Positions 52,374-62,163 are shown, counted from the stretch's first letter. The stretch is 64,000 bases of DNA from CAG-411 sp045124315 (GCA_045124315.1 JBGVLO010000046.1:1-64000); one strand, 5' to 3'. Numbers and translations are program-made. Notes: generated from the sequence alone by a model not told the origin.

Positions 52374-54431
52374 ATGTCAAAAAGTGTATATATTGCCGAA
52401 AAACCAAGTGTTGCGCAGGAATTTGCCAAAGCACTTAAGATAAACGGTGCAAGAAAGGATGGGTATCTAGAGTCGGAGGATGCCATTGTTACCTGGTGTG
52501 TTGGACATCTGGTTACCATGAGTTATCCGGAAGTATATGATCCTTCCCTAAAAAAATGGTCCTATGATACCATTCCTTTTTTGCCGGAGAACTATTTATA
52601 TGAAGTAATCCCAGGAACAAAAAAGCAGTTTGAAATCGTAAAAGAGCTGTTAAACCGTCCGGATGTGTCTACTATTTATGTATGTACCGACTCGGGACGG
52701 GAAGGAGAATACATTTACCGGCTGGTAGACCAGTTAGCAGAAGTTCCGGACACGAAGGACAAACGCCGTGTCTGGATTGATTCCCAGACGGAAGAAGAAA
52801 TTCTTCGTGGAATCCGAGAAGCCAAGCCGCTGTCTGCCTACGATACATTGTCTGATTCTGCTTATCTTCGTGCCAAAGAAGATTATCTTATGGGAATCAA
52901 TTTTTCCAGAGTTCTTACATTAAAATACGGCTATCAGGTTCGGGAATATCTAAACGGAACACAAAAGGGTGCCATATCCGTTGGTCGTGTTATGACCTGT
53001 GTACTTGGCATGGTGGTTCGAAGGGAGCGAGAGATCCGTGCCTTCGTAAAGACCCCATTTTACCGTGTATTTTCCAATTTTGATGTATCCGGTAAGGTTT
53101 TTCAGGGTGAATGGAAAAGTGTAGAAGGTTCCCGCTATTTCCAGTCTCCAAAGCTCTATAAAGAGAATGGTTTCAAAACCGAAGACGATGCAAAACTTCT
53201 GATTTCGGAATTGTCCCAGACACAACCTCTGTCCGGAACCATCGAGAAGATTGAAAAGAAAAAAGAAAAAAAGAATGCTCCACTTTTATTTAACCTTGCG
53301 GAGTTACAAAATATTTGTTCTAAGCTTTTTAAAATCAGTCCAGATGAAACATTGAAGATCGCACAAACTTTGTATGAACGAAAACTGGTTACCTATCCCA
53401 GAACGGATGCCCGTGTGCTCTCCACCGCTGTAAGCAAAGAGATTTGGAAAAATCTTCGTGGATTGCAACAATATCCCCTTATAGGTACATTTGCAAAAGA
53501 AATCTTAGACAATAAAATGTACGAAGGACTTGCAAAATCCAGATATGTAAACGATAAACAGATTACGGATCACTATGCTATTATTCCCACCGGCCAGGGT
53601 CTGCAGGGACTAAATAGCCTTCCGCCAACTGCCGCAAAGGTGTATGAGGTTATATGCCGACGTTTTCTCAGCATTTTTTATCCAGCTGCCGAATATCAAA
53701 AAGTCACTTTGACAGTGGCAATGAACTACCCAGATACCACAGAGGAACGGGAACGTTTCTTTGCCAGTTCAAAAATTATGACTGCGGAGGGCTATTTGAA
53801 AGTGACTCCCTTCTCCTTTGTGAAAAAGAAGGAAGAAAAAGACAACAAAGATGAGGAAGATGAGAACACGTTTGATGCCGATTTTGTTTCTTTTGTCTCT
53901 CAGCTAAAGAAAGGAACGGTGCTTCCTGTATCGGAATTAAGCATCAAAGAAGGGGAGACTTCTCCTCCAAAAAGATACAACTCCGGTTCTATGATCCTTG
54001 CCATGGAAAATGCAGGACAGTTGATTGAAGACGAAGAACTAAGAGCGCAAATCAAAGGAAGCGGTATCGGGACCAGTGCTACCCGTGCAGGTATTTTAGA
54101 AAAACTTTTTAATATTGGTTATATCAACCTAAATAAAAAGACCCAGATCATCACCCCTACTCTCCTTGGAGAAATGATTTTCGATGTGGTCAACTGCTCC
54201 ATCCGTTCCCTTCTCAATCCAGAGCTTACTGCCAGCTGGGAGAAAGGACTCACCTATGTTGCAAACGGAGAGATTACCTCCGATGAGTACATGGGTAAAC
54301 TCAATCATTTTGTGAGTCAATGGGTAGTTGCAGTAAAAGGGGCCAAAAATCAATATGCCCTGCGTTCTTTCTTTGACCAGGCAGCTCAACACTACAAAAC
54401 ATTACCAGTTGATAAACAAAAGCAAAAATAG
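52374..54431 (+). CDS. topB: DNA topoisomerase III
   Basis: ATG 52374 has AGGTGA upstream; the frame extends seven codons further without a site. The 685-aa type IA topoisomerase starts with a Toprim domain (SKSVYIAEKPSVAQEFAKAL, TDSGREGEYIYRL with the metal Asp/Glu). It has the catalytic Tyr in LVTYPRTDAR (about residue 340) and SLPPTAAKVYE and IKGSGIGTSATRA motifs. It relaxes or decatenates DNA by single-strand passage. It has no C-terminal zinc fingers. Small topB genes of this kind often travel with accessory regions, but this one has no visible conjugative partners. Confidence 0.95.
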   Translation: MSKSVYIAEKPSVAQEFAKALKINGARKDGYLESEDAIVTWCVGHLVTMSYPEVYDPSLKKWSYDTIPFLPENYLYEVIPGTKKQFEIVKELLNRPDVSTIYVCTDSGREGEYIYRLVDQLAEVPDTKDKRRVWIDSQTEEEILRGIREAKPLSAYDTLSDSAYLRAKEDYLMGINFSRVLTLKYGYQVREYLNGTQKGAISVGRVMTCVLGMVVRREREIRAFVKTPFYRVFSNFDVSGKVFQGEWKSVEGSRYFQSPKLYKENGFKTEDDAKLLISELSQTQPLSGTIEKIEKKKEKKNAPLLFNLAELQNICSKLFKISPDETLKIAQTLYERKLVTYPRTDARVLSTAVSKEIWKNLRGLQQYPLIGTFAKEILDNKMYEGLAKSRYVNDKQITDHYAIIPTGQGLQGLNSLPPTAAKVYEVICRRFLSIFYPAAEYQKVTLTVAMNYPDTTEERERFFASSKIMTAEGYLKVTPFSFVKKKEEKDNKDEEDENTFDADFVSFVSQLKKGTVLPVSELSIKEGETSPPKRYNSGSMILAMENAGQLIEDEELRAQIKGSGIGTSATRAGILEKLFNIGYINLNKKTQIITPTLLGEMIFDVVNCSIRSLLNPELTASWEKGLTYVANGEITSDEYMGKLNHFVSQWVVAVKGAKNQYALRSFFDQAAQHYKTLPVDKQKQK

Positions 54432-54447
54432 AAAGGAAGTTATCCAC

Positions 54448-55116
54448 ATGGAAAACATGAAAAATCAAAACTTATTCACATTTTCAGAAACAATCGCAGT
54501 TGATATTTTTGAAGGAACCACATATCCTTGGGAGGTGCTTCCTAAGATTGGTGCCTTTATAAAGGAACTGGGCGCTACATTACCAACGGAGGAGTACGAG
54601 CAAAAAGGAGAAAATGTATGGATCGCCAAATCTGCAAAGGTTGCTCCAACTGCTTTTATTAACGGTCCTGCTATTATTGGTAAGGAAGCGGAAATCCGTC
54701 ATTGTGCTTTTATCCGGGGAAATGCTATCGTAGGCGAAGGTGCCGTAGTTGGCAACTCTACCGAGTTAAAAAATGTATTGCTGTTTAACAAGGTGCAGGT
54801 TCCTCACTACAACTATGTTGGAGATTCCATCCTTGGATACAAAGCGCACATGGGCGCAGGTTCTATTACTTCTAATGTAAAATCAGACAAAACCTTAGTA
54901 ACCATTCTTACAAAAGAAGAAAAAGTAAAGACCGAATTAAAGAAAATGGGTGCGATCTTAGGGGATGAAGTGGAAGTAGGCTGTAACAGCGTATTAAACC
55001 CTGGAACGGTAATCGGAAAGCATTCCAATGTTTACCCACTGTCTATGGTTCGCGGATTTGTCCCTGCCAATTCCATTTACAAGAACAAAAATGAAGTAGT
55101 AGAAAAACACGACTAA
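54448..55116 (+). CDS. Left-handed beta-helix (hexapeptide) protein, UDP-GlcNAc pyrophosphorylase-like
   Basis: ATG 54448 follows AAAGGAAG. The 222-aa protein has a hexapeptide beta-helix from about residue 55 (VWIAKSAKVAPTAFINGPAIIGKEAEIRHCAFIRGNAIVGEGAVVG in pieces), with a basic loop and a C-terminal return. It resembles the acyl- or uridylyl-transferase half of GlmU-like proteins without the nucleotidyltransferase domain. A sugar-nucleotide acetyltransferase role is plausible. It is 16 bp after topB and shares its transcript; a terminator follows. Confidence 0.85.
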   Translation: MENMKNQNLFTFSETIAVDIFEGTTYPWEVLPKIGAFIKELGATLPTEEYEQKGENVWIAKSAKVAPTAFINGPAIIGKEAEIRHCAFIRGNAIVGEGAVVGNSTELKNVLLFNKVQVPHYNYVGDSILGYKAHMGAGSITSNVKSDKTLVTILTKEEKVKTELKKMGAILGDEVEVGCNSVLNPGTVIGKHSNVYPLSMVRGFVPANSIYKNKNEVVEKHD

Positions 55117-55132
55117 TTGATACAAAAATGAA

Positions 55133-55175
55133 AACCTATACCAATCTGTGTATACACAGCCGGTATAGGTTTTTC
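55133..55175 (+). terminator. Terminator of the topB-LbH transcript
   Basis: AACCTATACC pairs with GGTATAGGTT, followed by a T-run. It may also serve the minus-strand small gene. Confidence 0.85.
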
Positions 55176-55180
55176 CATTC

Positions 55181-55303
55181 TTATTTTTCTTTCTTATAAA
55201 TCTCATTCAAGCATCTGGTGCCAAATATAATTGCTACTATCGCCGCTCCTGTGATGCAGACATACTTTACAATCTTTGTCACATCTACCTTAACATCAAC
55301 CAT
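55181..55303 (-). CDS. 40-aa single-TM protein
   Basis: ATG 55303 has AGAGAGG 9 bases upstream. The 40-residue product has a short charged start (VDVKVDVTKIVK), one membrane helix (YVCITGAAIVAIIFGTRCL) and a basic end (NEIYKKEK). It is compact and well formed, with a shared terminator on its 3' side. Its function is unknown. Confidence 0.6.
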   Translation of the reverse strand: MVDVKVDVTKIVKYVCITGAAIVAIIFGTRCLNEIYKKEK

Positions 55304-55559
55304 TTTCCTCATCCTCTCTTTCTAAATAGGTTCACTTGTTTTCTTTATTTTATACAATTTTGTTTTATTTTTCAATTCCCTAATATAACGCAACAAGAGA
55401 CGTCCATGCCTTGCGTCTCTTGTCTCTATCTTATACAGGAGAGATTTGCACCCCATGCCTAATGCTCCATCTTCAGCTTGTCTAAGAACCTATTATGAAA
55501 TTGTTCCCAAGTAAGATACTTCTCACTCTTCTTATCCTTATTACCGTTCTTTCCGTGTT

Positions 55560-57311
55560 TTAGTTTTCTCCCTGAAGGGCATCATATCCCTGCTCTCCGG
55601 TACGAACCTTTACTACATTTTCTACATCGTAAACGAAAATCTTTCCATCTCCAATGTGACCAGTATACAATACTTTTCTGGCAGTATCGATAACTTCTTT
55701 TACCGGCACCTTAGAAATTACCATTTCTACCTGAACCTTAGGAAGCAACTGCATTTCAATTGGTACTCCACGATAAAATTCCGGAGCTCCCTTCTGTGTT
55801 CCACAACCAAGAACCTGTGTAACTGTCATACCAGAAACACCAATGTTGTTCATAGCCTTCTTTAACTTCTCGAATCTTTCCTGCTTCAAGATGATTTCTA
55901 CCTTTGATACTTTGTTCTCGTCTGTTGCAGATGCCTGAACCATTGCTGGAACTGCAGTTTCTACATCCTCTGTTCCCATTGCGATCATTTCGTCATAGTC
56001 AATTTCCAATTCATTTGCAGAACCAGTCTCAAATCCGGCATAGCATGTTGCCAAACCATGTTCTGTAATATCCAATCCAAGAATTTCCTCTTCCTTGGAA
56101 GCACGAAGTCCAATTGTTGCTTTGATTGCTAAGAATACGATTGCCATACAGATTGTTGCCCAGGCACCAACTGTTACAATACCAACACACTGCATTCCTA
56201 ACTGTGCAAAACCGCCGCCATAGAAAAGGCCTTCACCTAACATATCTCCGCCATCGATCAGATCCTGACATCCTGGTGCAGATGCTGTTGCAAATAAACC
56301 AACCGCAAAGGTTCCCCAGATACCGTTCATCATATGTACTGCAACCGCACCAACCGGATCATCAATGTGTAACTTATAATCTAACAACCAAACACCAAAT
56401 ACTACTAATAAACCTGCTACAAATCCAATAACAACAGCTCCTGTAGCATCTGTAACATCACATGGTGCAGTAATTGCAACCAAACCTGCCAAAGAAGCGT
56501 TCAAACACATAGAAACATCTGGCTTACCATAACGAACCCATGTAAAGATCATGCAAACTACGGTTGCCACTGCTGGCGCTACTGTTGTTGTAAGGAAGAT
56601 AGAACCCAACTGTTCGATTGATGTAGCTGCTGCTCCATTAAATCCATACCAACCAAACCAAAGAATAAATACACCAAGTGCTCCAAGTGGAATGTTGTGT
56701 CCTGGAAAAGCATTTACTTTTGTAATCTTTCCATCTTTGTCTTTCTCAAACTTACCGATACGTGCTCCTAAAATCTTTGCACCGATTAAAGCTGCGATAC
56801 CACCTACCATATGAATGGCACAAGAACCAGCGAAATCATGGAAGCCACGCTGTGCTAACCAGCCGCCACCCCAAATCCAATGTGCTTCAACCGGATAAAC
56901 CAAACCGGAAATAATACCGGAATAAACACAGTACGAAATAAATTTTGTTCTCTCAGCCATCGCTCCTGATACGATAGTAGCTGTTGTTGCACAGAACACT
57001 AAGTTAAATACAAAACTTGAAAAATCAAAATTCTCATAAGCTGTTAATAAGTCAAAACCAGGTTTTCCGATGAAACCAAGTAAATCTTCTCCAAGTAACA
57101 AACTAGAGCCAATCAAGATGAACATCACTGTTCCAATACAGAAATCCATCAAGTTCTTCATAATAATATTTCCTGCATTCTTTGCTCTGGTAAATCCTGT
57201 CTCTACCATAGCAAATCCTGCCTGCATCCAAAATACCAATGCTGCACCGATCAAAAACCAGACTGCAAACACCTGACCATTTACCAATTCTAATACGCTA
57301 TCCATATCCAT
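55560..57311 (-). CDS. amt: Ammonium transporter fused to a PII signalling domain
   Basis: ATG 57311 is 8 bases after AGGAGG. About 583 aa. Eleven membrane helices (about 10-425) carry Amt landmarks (FWMQAGFAMVETGFTR, HMVGG, GWYGFNG, DDPVGAVAVHMMNGIWG with the pore His). A linker of about 60 residues leads to a PII domain (about 470-580: KVSKVEIILKQERFEKLKKAM, T-loop with FYRGVPIEMQLLPKVQVEMVI, GHIGDGKIFVYDVE). The fused PII would gate uptake according to ATP/ADP and 2-oxoglutarate. It has its own promoter and attenuated leader like glnN. Confidence 0.96.
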   Translation of the reverse strand: MDMDSVLELVNGQVFAVWFLIGAALVFWMQAGFAMVETGFTRAKNAGNIIMKNLMDFCIGTVMFILIGSSLLLGEDLLGFIGKPGFDLLTAYENFDFSSFVFNLVFCATTATIVSGAMAERTKFISYCVYSGIISGLVYPVEAHWIWGGGWLAQRGFHDFAGSCAIHMVGGIAALIGAKILGARIGKFEKDKDGKITKVNAFPGHNIPLGALGVFILWFGWYGFNGAAATSIEQLGSIFLTTTVAPAVATVVCMIFTWVRYGKPDVSMCLNASLAGLVAITAPCDVTDATGAVVIGFVAGLLVVFGVWLLDYKLHIDDPVGAVAVHMMNGIWGTFAVGLFATASAPGCQDLIDGGDMLGEGLFYGGGFAQLGMQCVGIVTVGAWATICMAIVFLAIKATIGLRASKEEEILGLDITEHGLATCYAGFETGSANELEIDYDEMIAMGTEDVETAVPAMVQASATDENKVSKVEIILKQERFEKLKKAMNNIGVSGMTVTQVLGCGTQKGAPEFYRGVPIEMQLLPKVQVEMVISKVPVKEVIDTARKVLYTGHIGDGKIFVYDVENVVKVRTGEQGYDALQGEN

Positions 57312-57568
57312 ATTTGAATCCTCCTGCATTTTCTACTAAAATGTATTTTTCGAAGTGGCATGAACTTCTTAACTTCACCGTCCATATACTTCTTGTTTTC
57401 GTATTTTGAAAGTGGCCTGCTTTCAAAATCTCTGTTAGCTTTGCAGCTAACTTTCTTCTCTCCAAACTGCAGTCTTTGCTGATTCCCGCCTGATTGCAAA
57501 AGGTAAATCATACCTTTTACTCCTATTCGCGGAATATTTTTCTATATTTGACAAATCTCCAGATATAG

Positions 57569-57605
57569 AAAAAGGCGCCTTGAATTTCTTCAAGACGCCC
57601 TCGTC
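57569..57605 (-). promoter_or_regulatory. Leader attenuator of amt-PII
   Basis: On the minus strand GGCGTCTTGAA-GAAA-TTCAAGGCGCC followed by five T residues forms a terminator starting about 12 bases after the predicted transcription start and ending about 250 bases before the gene. The 5' arm overlaps GAC-GAGGGC-GTC (57594-57605), matching the AGAAC-AAGGGC-GTTCT hairpin of glnN with compensated stem bases. The remaining leader down to 57311 shows no further clear structure. Confidence 0.72.
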
Positions 57606-57618
57606 ACTTACAAGTACC

Positions 57619-57646
57619 ATTATATTCCTATTGTTTTTTTTGTCAA
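57619..57646 (-). promoter_or_regulatory. Consensus promoter of amt-PII
   Basis: On the minus strand TTGACA (57641-57646), a 16-base spacer and TATAAT (57619-57624). Both boxes are perfect matches. Confidence 0.8.
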
Positions 57647-57680
57647 CACTTTTTTTTATTTACCAATAAGTACCATTTAT

Positions 57681-57816
57681 GTAACAGTTCAGGTAGTCCT
57701 TGCACACATCGCTGTGCAAGGACATATGAAAATGTAAATTTGGCGTGGCTCACAACAATTTGCATGCGTAAGCTTGCTGTGAGCCGTAACAGGACAGCCC
57801 CCGGCTGAACTGTTAC
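57681..57816. mobile_element. 136-bp GTWACWGTTCA-family MITE, inverted copy of 41107-41242
   Basis: The ends GTAACAGTTCAG and CTGAACTGTTAC are exact complements. The inside matches the reverse complement of the element at 41107-41242 closely (GTCCTTGCACA, GGCTCACA, GGACAGCC blocks). Flanks CCATTTAT and CCATTTTT agree at 7 of 8. It lies 7 bases past the glyA stop and just upstream of the amt promoter. Confidence 0.85.
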
Positions 57817-57823
57817 CCATTTT

Positions 57824-59062
57824 TTAGTACAATGGATACTTATCTGTCAATTCTTTAATCATAGCCATTGCTTTTTCCTTGTTTGCATCCACATCATCAA
57901 TTACTAAACTGATTGCTTCCGCGATTACATCCATGTCTGCTGTATTCATACCACGAGTGGTTACAGCCGCTGTTCCAAGACGGATTCCACTTGTAACAAA
58001 TGGCTTCTCAGGATCGTTTGGAATGGTATTCTTGTTACATGTAATGTTGGCTGCATCCAATAATTTCTCTGCTTCCTTACCTGTAACCCCCTTACTTCTA
58101 AGATCTACAAGCATCAAATGGTTGTCCGTACCTCCTGATACGATCTTAAATCCACGCTTTGTAAGACCTTCTGCAAGAGCAGTCGCATTGGCAACAATAT
58201 TCTTTGCATATTCCTTAAACTCAGGCTGTAATGCTTCTTTGAAGCAGACTGCCTTAGCTGCGATCACATGCATCAAAGGACCTCCCTGGATTCCCGGGAA
58301 TACTGCCTTATTTAACTTATGCTCCTCTGCAAATTCCTTGCTGGATAAAATCATACCACCTCTTGGTCCACGAAGAGTCTTGTGAGTGGTAGTTGTGGTA
58401 ACATGTGCGTAAGGAATCGGACTCTCATGTAATCCTGCTGCCACCAATCCGGCAATATGAGCCATATCAACCATTAAGTATGCCCCAACCTTATCTGCCA
58501 CTTCTCTGAAACGCTTGAAATCAATCTTTCTAGCGTATGCACTGGCACCGGCTACGATCAGCTTTGGCTTGCTCTCTAATGCAATCTTCTCTAATTGATC
58601 ATAATCAATAAATCCATCGTCATTTACTCCGTAAGGAACGATATTGAAATAACTTCCAGACATATTTACCGGACTTCCATGTGTCAAATGTCCACCGTGA
58701 TCCAGATTCATTCCCATAACCGTATCGCCTGGCTGTAACAGACAGAAAAATACTGCCATATTTGCCTGTGCACCTGAATGTGGCTGTACGTTGGCATATG
58801 TACATCCAAACAACTCCATGGCACGATTTCTAGCTAAATCTTCTGCTACATCTACATACTCACATCCACCATAGTAACGCTTTCCCGGATATCCCTCTGC
58901 GTACTTATTGGTCAATGTACTTCCCATTGCGGACATGACTGCCTTGCTTACAAAGTTTTCCGATGCGATCAACTCAATGTGATCATTCTGTCTCTGGGTC
59001 TCCTGCTCAATTGCTTTGGCAAGCTCTGGATCATAATTCTTTACTTCATCAAAACTATACAT
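57824..59062 (-). CDS. glyA: Serine hydroxymethyltransferase
   Basis: This is a 412-aa PLP enzyme converting serine and tetrahydrofolate to glycine and methylene-tetrahydrofolate. ELIASENFVS (residues about 27-36), YAEGYPGKRYYGGCEYVD, the PLP Lys in TTTTHKTLRGPRGG and SGIRLGTAAVTTRGM are all present. TTGGAGG precedes the ATG. It lies 36 bp after the phosphofructokinase gene, on the same strand. Confidence 0.97.
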   Translation of the reverse strand: MYSFDEVKNYDPELAKAIEQETQRQNDHIELIASENFVSKAVMSAMGSTLTNKYAEGYPGKRYYGGCEYVDVAEDLARNRAMELFGCTYANVQPHSGAQANMAVFFCLLQPGDTVMGMNLDHGGHLTHGSPVNMSGSYFNIVPYGVNDDGFIDYDQLEKIALESKPKLIVAGASAYARKIDFKRFREVADKVGAYLMVDMAHIAGLVAAGLHESPIPYAHVTTTTTHKTLRGPRGGMILSSKEFAEEHKLNKAVFPGIQGGPLMHVIAAKAVCFKEALQPEFKEYAKNIVANATALAEGLTKRGFKIVSGGTDNHLMLVDLRSKGVTGKEAEKLLDAANITCNKNTIPNDPEKPFVTSGIRLGTAAVTTRGMNTADMDVIAEAISLVIDDVDANKEKAMAMIKELTDKYPLY

Positions 59063-59098
59063 ATATTACCTCCAATAAATTTAATGTCTCTATATTCC

Positions 59099-60049
59099 TT
59101 ATGCATTTGGCATATTTGACACGATGTCATACATTTTCTGAATATCTATGCTTGTTGGCAAACCTGCACGGAACGCACATGCGCAACCTGCTGCCAACGC
59201 CATATCAAAAGCCTTCTGATAATCTTCATGTTCTGAATAACCGGCAATAAATCCAGCAATCATAGAATTGCCGGCTCCTACGCCATCCACAAGTTCACCT
59301 TCCGGAGCTTTCTTTGCATATACTGTACCATCTTCCAAAAGCAAAACAGCACCATCTGCACCTAAGGAAACTAAAACATTTCTTGCACCGGTCTCCTGCA
59401 GCTGCTTTGCATACTTGATCACATCTTCCTTCGTGGTAATCTCTGAAACAGCAACACCACATGCATCTGCCAGTTCTTTTCTATTTGGCTTGATCAAATA
59501 TGGCTTGTATGGAAGCACCTGTCTCAATAAATTTCTCTCTGCATCCACAATTACTTTAATATTCTTGTCTTTCAAATGTTCAATAATCAAGGAATAGATA
59601 TCCTCAGGTAAGGAAGCCATCGCACTTCCACCTAACACCAGAATATCATTGGTATTGATCTGGTCTAACTTCTCAAACAATTTTGCAAGCTTATCCTGTG
59701 GAACGATTGGTCCCATACCATTGATCTCGGTCTCCCGCTTTCCATTGAGAATCCCACTACTTCCTTTGATCTTAATATTGATTCGGGACATACCCTGTCT
59801 CAAATGTACAAAATCTACAAAACAGCCATATTCTGCAAGATCTCTCTCAATCTTCTCTCCTGTAAATCCTGCAACAAATCCTAAAGCCACATTCTCAATA
59901 TCTAAATTTTTCAGTACCTGTGAAACGTTGATTCCTTTTCCACCTGCAAATACTTCTTCTTTCTCATTACGGTTGACCGTATCTTTGTCAAAATCTTCAA
60001 TCGTAATAATGTAATCCAATGCCGGACTTAATGTCATTGTATAAATCAT
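59099..60049 (-). CDS. pfkB: 1-phosphofructokinase (PfkB family)
   Basis: ATG 60049 has AGAGGA 8 bases upstream. About 316 aa. TLSPALDYI at the start, EVFAGGKGINVSQVLKNL (sugar binding) and the C-terminal GAGNSMIAGFIAG with the catalytic Asp (VDGVGAGNS) match 1-phosphofructokinase and tagatose-6-phosphate kinase. No fru PTS or regulator is adjacent, so the exact sugar is inferred from family similarity. Confidence 0.88.
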   Translation of the reverse strand: MIYTMTLSPALDYIITIEDFDKDTVNRNEKEEVFAGGKGINVSQVLKNLDIENVALGFVAGFTGEKIERDLAEYGCFVDFVHLRQGMSRINIKIKGSSGILNGKRETEINGMGPIVPQDKLAKLFEKLDQINTNDILVLGGSAMASLPEDIYSLIIEHLKDKNIKVIVDAERNLLRQVLPYKPYLIKPNRKELADACGVAVSEITTKEDVIKYAKQLQETGARNVLVSLGADGAVLLLEDGTVYAKKAPEGELVDGVGAGNSMIAGFIAGYSEHEDYQKAFDMALAAGCACAFRAGLPTSIDIQKMYDIVSNMPNA

Positions 60050-60181
60050 CTGTTGGTTCCTCTCTTTCTCTGTCATCTGTATTCCCTCACTTCCAAGCTG
60101 TCGAATTCTATTCTGTCTATACTATAAGCAGTTCAAAGCAAGCCTGTTATATAATGTTTTTTCATCTAAATATACTTCGAC

Positions 60182-61063
60182 TTATCTCTTACTCTTTCTT
60201 AATATTTCTTTTAATTCTTCGATAGAAAATTCATATTTTTTGTTACAAAAATGACAATTTACCTCAATTGGTTTACCTTCTTGTATCATTTCGTTCAAAT
60301 CTTTCGCTCCCACACTAATGATTGCTTTCTCTACACGCTCTTTTGTACAGTTACAATAAAATCTTGCGGGAAGAGTATCCATAAATTCTACCCCAAATTC
60401 TCCAAGAATTTCATTTACAATGTCCTCCGGTGTCATATTTTTCTCCAATAGTGCGGTAATGGAAGTGACATCCTTTAACTTATCTTCCAGCTTTTCTGCC
60501 AATCCATCTTCTGCAAACGGCATCAATTGGATAATAAATCCACCAGCCTGCTTAACGGTATTGTCCTTATTCATCAAAACGCCTAAAGCTACCGCAGAAG
60601 GCACCTGCTCTGAGGTTGCAAAATAATAAGTCAGGTCCTCTGCAATCTCACCTGAGACTAACTGGGTCTGTCCCATATACGGCTCTTTTAATCCCATATC
60701 CTTGATGACACTTAAGACTCCCAAATCCAATGCTTTTCCCACATCTAATTTTCCCTGTGGGTTTGGCGGTAACATAACCGTAGGATCGTATACATATCCC
60801 TTTACATTCCCTAGGGCATCTGCAGTAACCGTCAATCCCTGGATTGGTCCGCTACAACGGATTTGAAGCGTAAGGAGATCTTTTTCCCCCTTCATCATAC
60901 TTCCCATCATTACACCACCGGTAAGTAATCTTCCCAATGCTGCTGTGGCTACCGGACTGGTACCATGGGCCGCTCTTGCATGTTCTACTAATTCTCTTGT
61001 AGTGGCAGCAAATACACGAATCTGATTATTTGCTGCGGTTCCTCTTACAATATAATCTGCCAT
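60182..61063 (-). CDS. hslO: Redox-regulated chaperone Hsp33
   Basis: This is a 293-aa protein with the Hsp33 body (DYIVRGTAANNQIRVFAA, GRLLTGGVMMGSMMKGEKDLLTLQI) and the C-terminal redox zinc centre CNC...CHFC (about 259-284). Under oxidative stress zinc is released and the chaperone unfolds into its active form. It lies between the phosphofructokinase and methyltransferase genes on the same strand, with gaps of 130-145 bp. Confidence 0.96.
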   Translation of the reverse strand: MADYIVRGTAANNQIRVFAATTRELVEHARAAHGTSPVATAALGRLLTGGVMMGSMMKGEKDLLTLQIRCSGPIQGLTVTADALGNVKGYVYDPTVMLPPNPQGKLDVGKALDLGVLSVIKDMGLKEPYMGQTQLVSGEIAEDLTYYFATSEQVPSAVALGVLMNKDNTVKQAGGFIIQLMPFAEDGLAEKLEDKLKDVTSITALLEKNMTPEDIVNEILGEFGVEFMDTLPARFYCNCTKERVEKAIISVGAKDLNEMIQEGKPIEVNCHFCNKKYEFSIEELKEILRKSKR

Positions 61064-61208
61064 TTTATCCTCATTTCTTTCTATTTAATTTTTTGTTCCC
61101 GATATTTTTTCAAAACCCTTCTTACTATCTATACTAACATAACCTATCAATAGTTTCCAAAATAATTACTATTCTTGTGTTTCTATTCACAGGAATGTGA
61201 ACGGTATC

Positions 61209-62006
61209 CTATTCTTCTATATATGCATAGGATTTCCCTTCCTGATATTTCTCCCGGGCGATCACATATATACGCTCACTGTCTTCTCTCGGCGCTTCCT
61301 TTGAGAATGCATCATAGGCAGTCACATACTCCATACCGGCTTTCTCCAGCAAAGACTGAATCTGATCTAAACTGTATGCCTTCTGAAAATGGTTCTCTTC
61401 CATTCTTTCATATAGTCCATTGTCTGCCTCTGCGTATATGGTAAGGTCATACTCATTAATCTTTTCTACCGGATAATAATAGTTTTCCCAAATAAAGCTT
61501 GCATTTTCCCTATTCTCACAAATGTTTCGGTCACCCATGACTTCGCTATATTTGTACTCGGTATTCAGATCAAAAATAAACAATCCCTGAGGCTCTAAAT
61601 AATTATTCACTAACCGAAACACCTGCAGCAAATCTTCTTCCTCTGTGATGTAATTGAGGCTGTCACATATGCTGACCACTGCATGCACGGTTCCATATAA
61701 CTCCATTTCCCTCATATCCTGCAAAAGATACAGAATATTTTTCCTCTTATCGTTTTCTTCATAGGCAAGTAACTTCTCTCTCGCAATCTGAAGCATTTCT
61801 TCTGAATTGTCGATCCCGATCATATCATAACCCTCCATTGCCAGAAGTTCTGTGATTTTTCCCGTTCCACATCCCAATTCTGCAATGATTCCCTGGTCTA
61901 CCTGGTATTCCTTTAACAGCCCCACCAGATACTGTCCCCATTCCTCATAGGGAATGTTATCCATGAACATATCGTACAACGCCGCAAATCCAGAGTATGC
62001 ATCCAT
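61209..62006 (-). CDS. Class I SAM-dependent methyltransferase
   Basis: ATG 62006 (MDAYSGFAALYD) is the family-typical start. It has AGGTG upstream; the frame extends further without a site. About 265 aa. The SAM motif is IAELGCGTGKITELL (about residue 42), followed by MIGIDNSEEML and VSICDSLNYI. It is intact, unlike the methyltransferase remnants near 30-32 kb. The substrate is unknown. Confidence 0.88.
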   Translation of the reverse strand: MDAYSGFAALYDMFMDNIPYEEWGQYLVGLLKEYQVDQGIIAELGCGTGKITELLAMEGYDMIGIDNSEEMLQIAREKLLAYEENDKRKNILYLLQDMREMELYGTVHAVVSICDSLNYITEEEDLLQVFRLVNNYLEPQGLFIFDLNTEYKYSEVMGDRNICENRENASFIWENYYYPVEKINEYDLTIYAEADNGLYERMEENHFQKAYSLDQIQSLLEKAGMEYVTAYDAFSKEAPREDSERIYVIAREKYQEGKSYAYIEE

Positions 62007-62163
62007 ATTCCACACCTGCTTTCTTTCCTTTGTCTTCCTACCATTATAGCCTATTTGCATAGAATCCACAAGCATTACTAAAGGGGAGTTTACCGCTTTT
62101 CTTCTTTATGAAATACATATTTATTTATTTTTTGACCATAATAATATTACACTCACAAAAAAA

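Noticed and set aside
52374..54431. topB as part of an integrative conjugative element
   Set aside because: No relaxase, type IV secretion, integrase or att-like repeats are visible in the flanking sequence.
55460..55559. Coding-like 33-residue stretch (KHGKNGNKDKKSEKYL...) after the amt-PII stop
   Set aside because: The frame has no start codon and is closed upstream by a TGA inside amt. It may be a remnant but cannot be supported as a gene.
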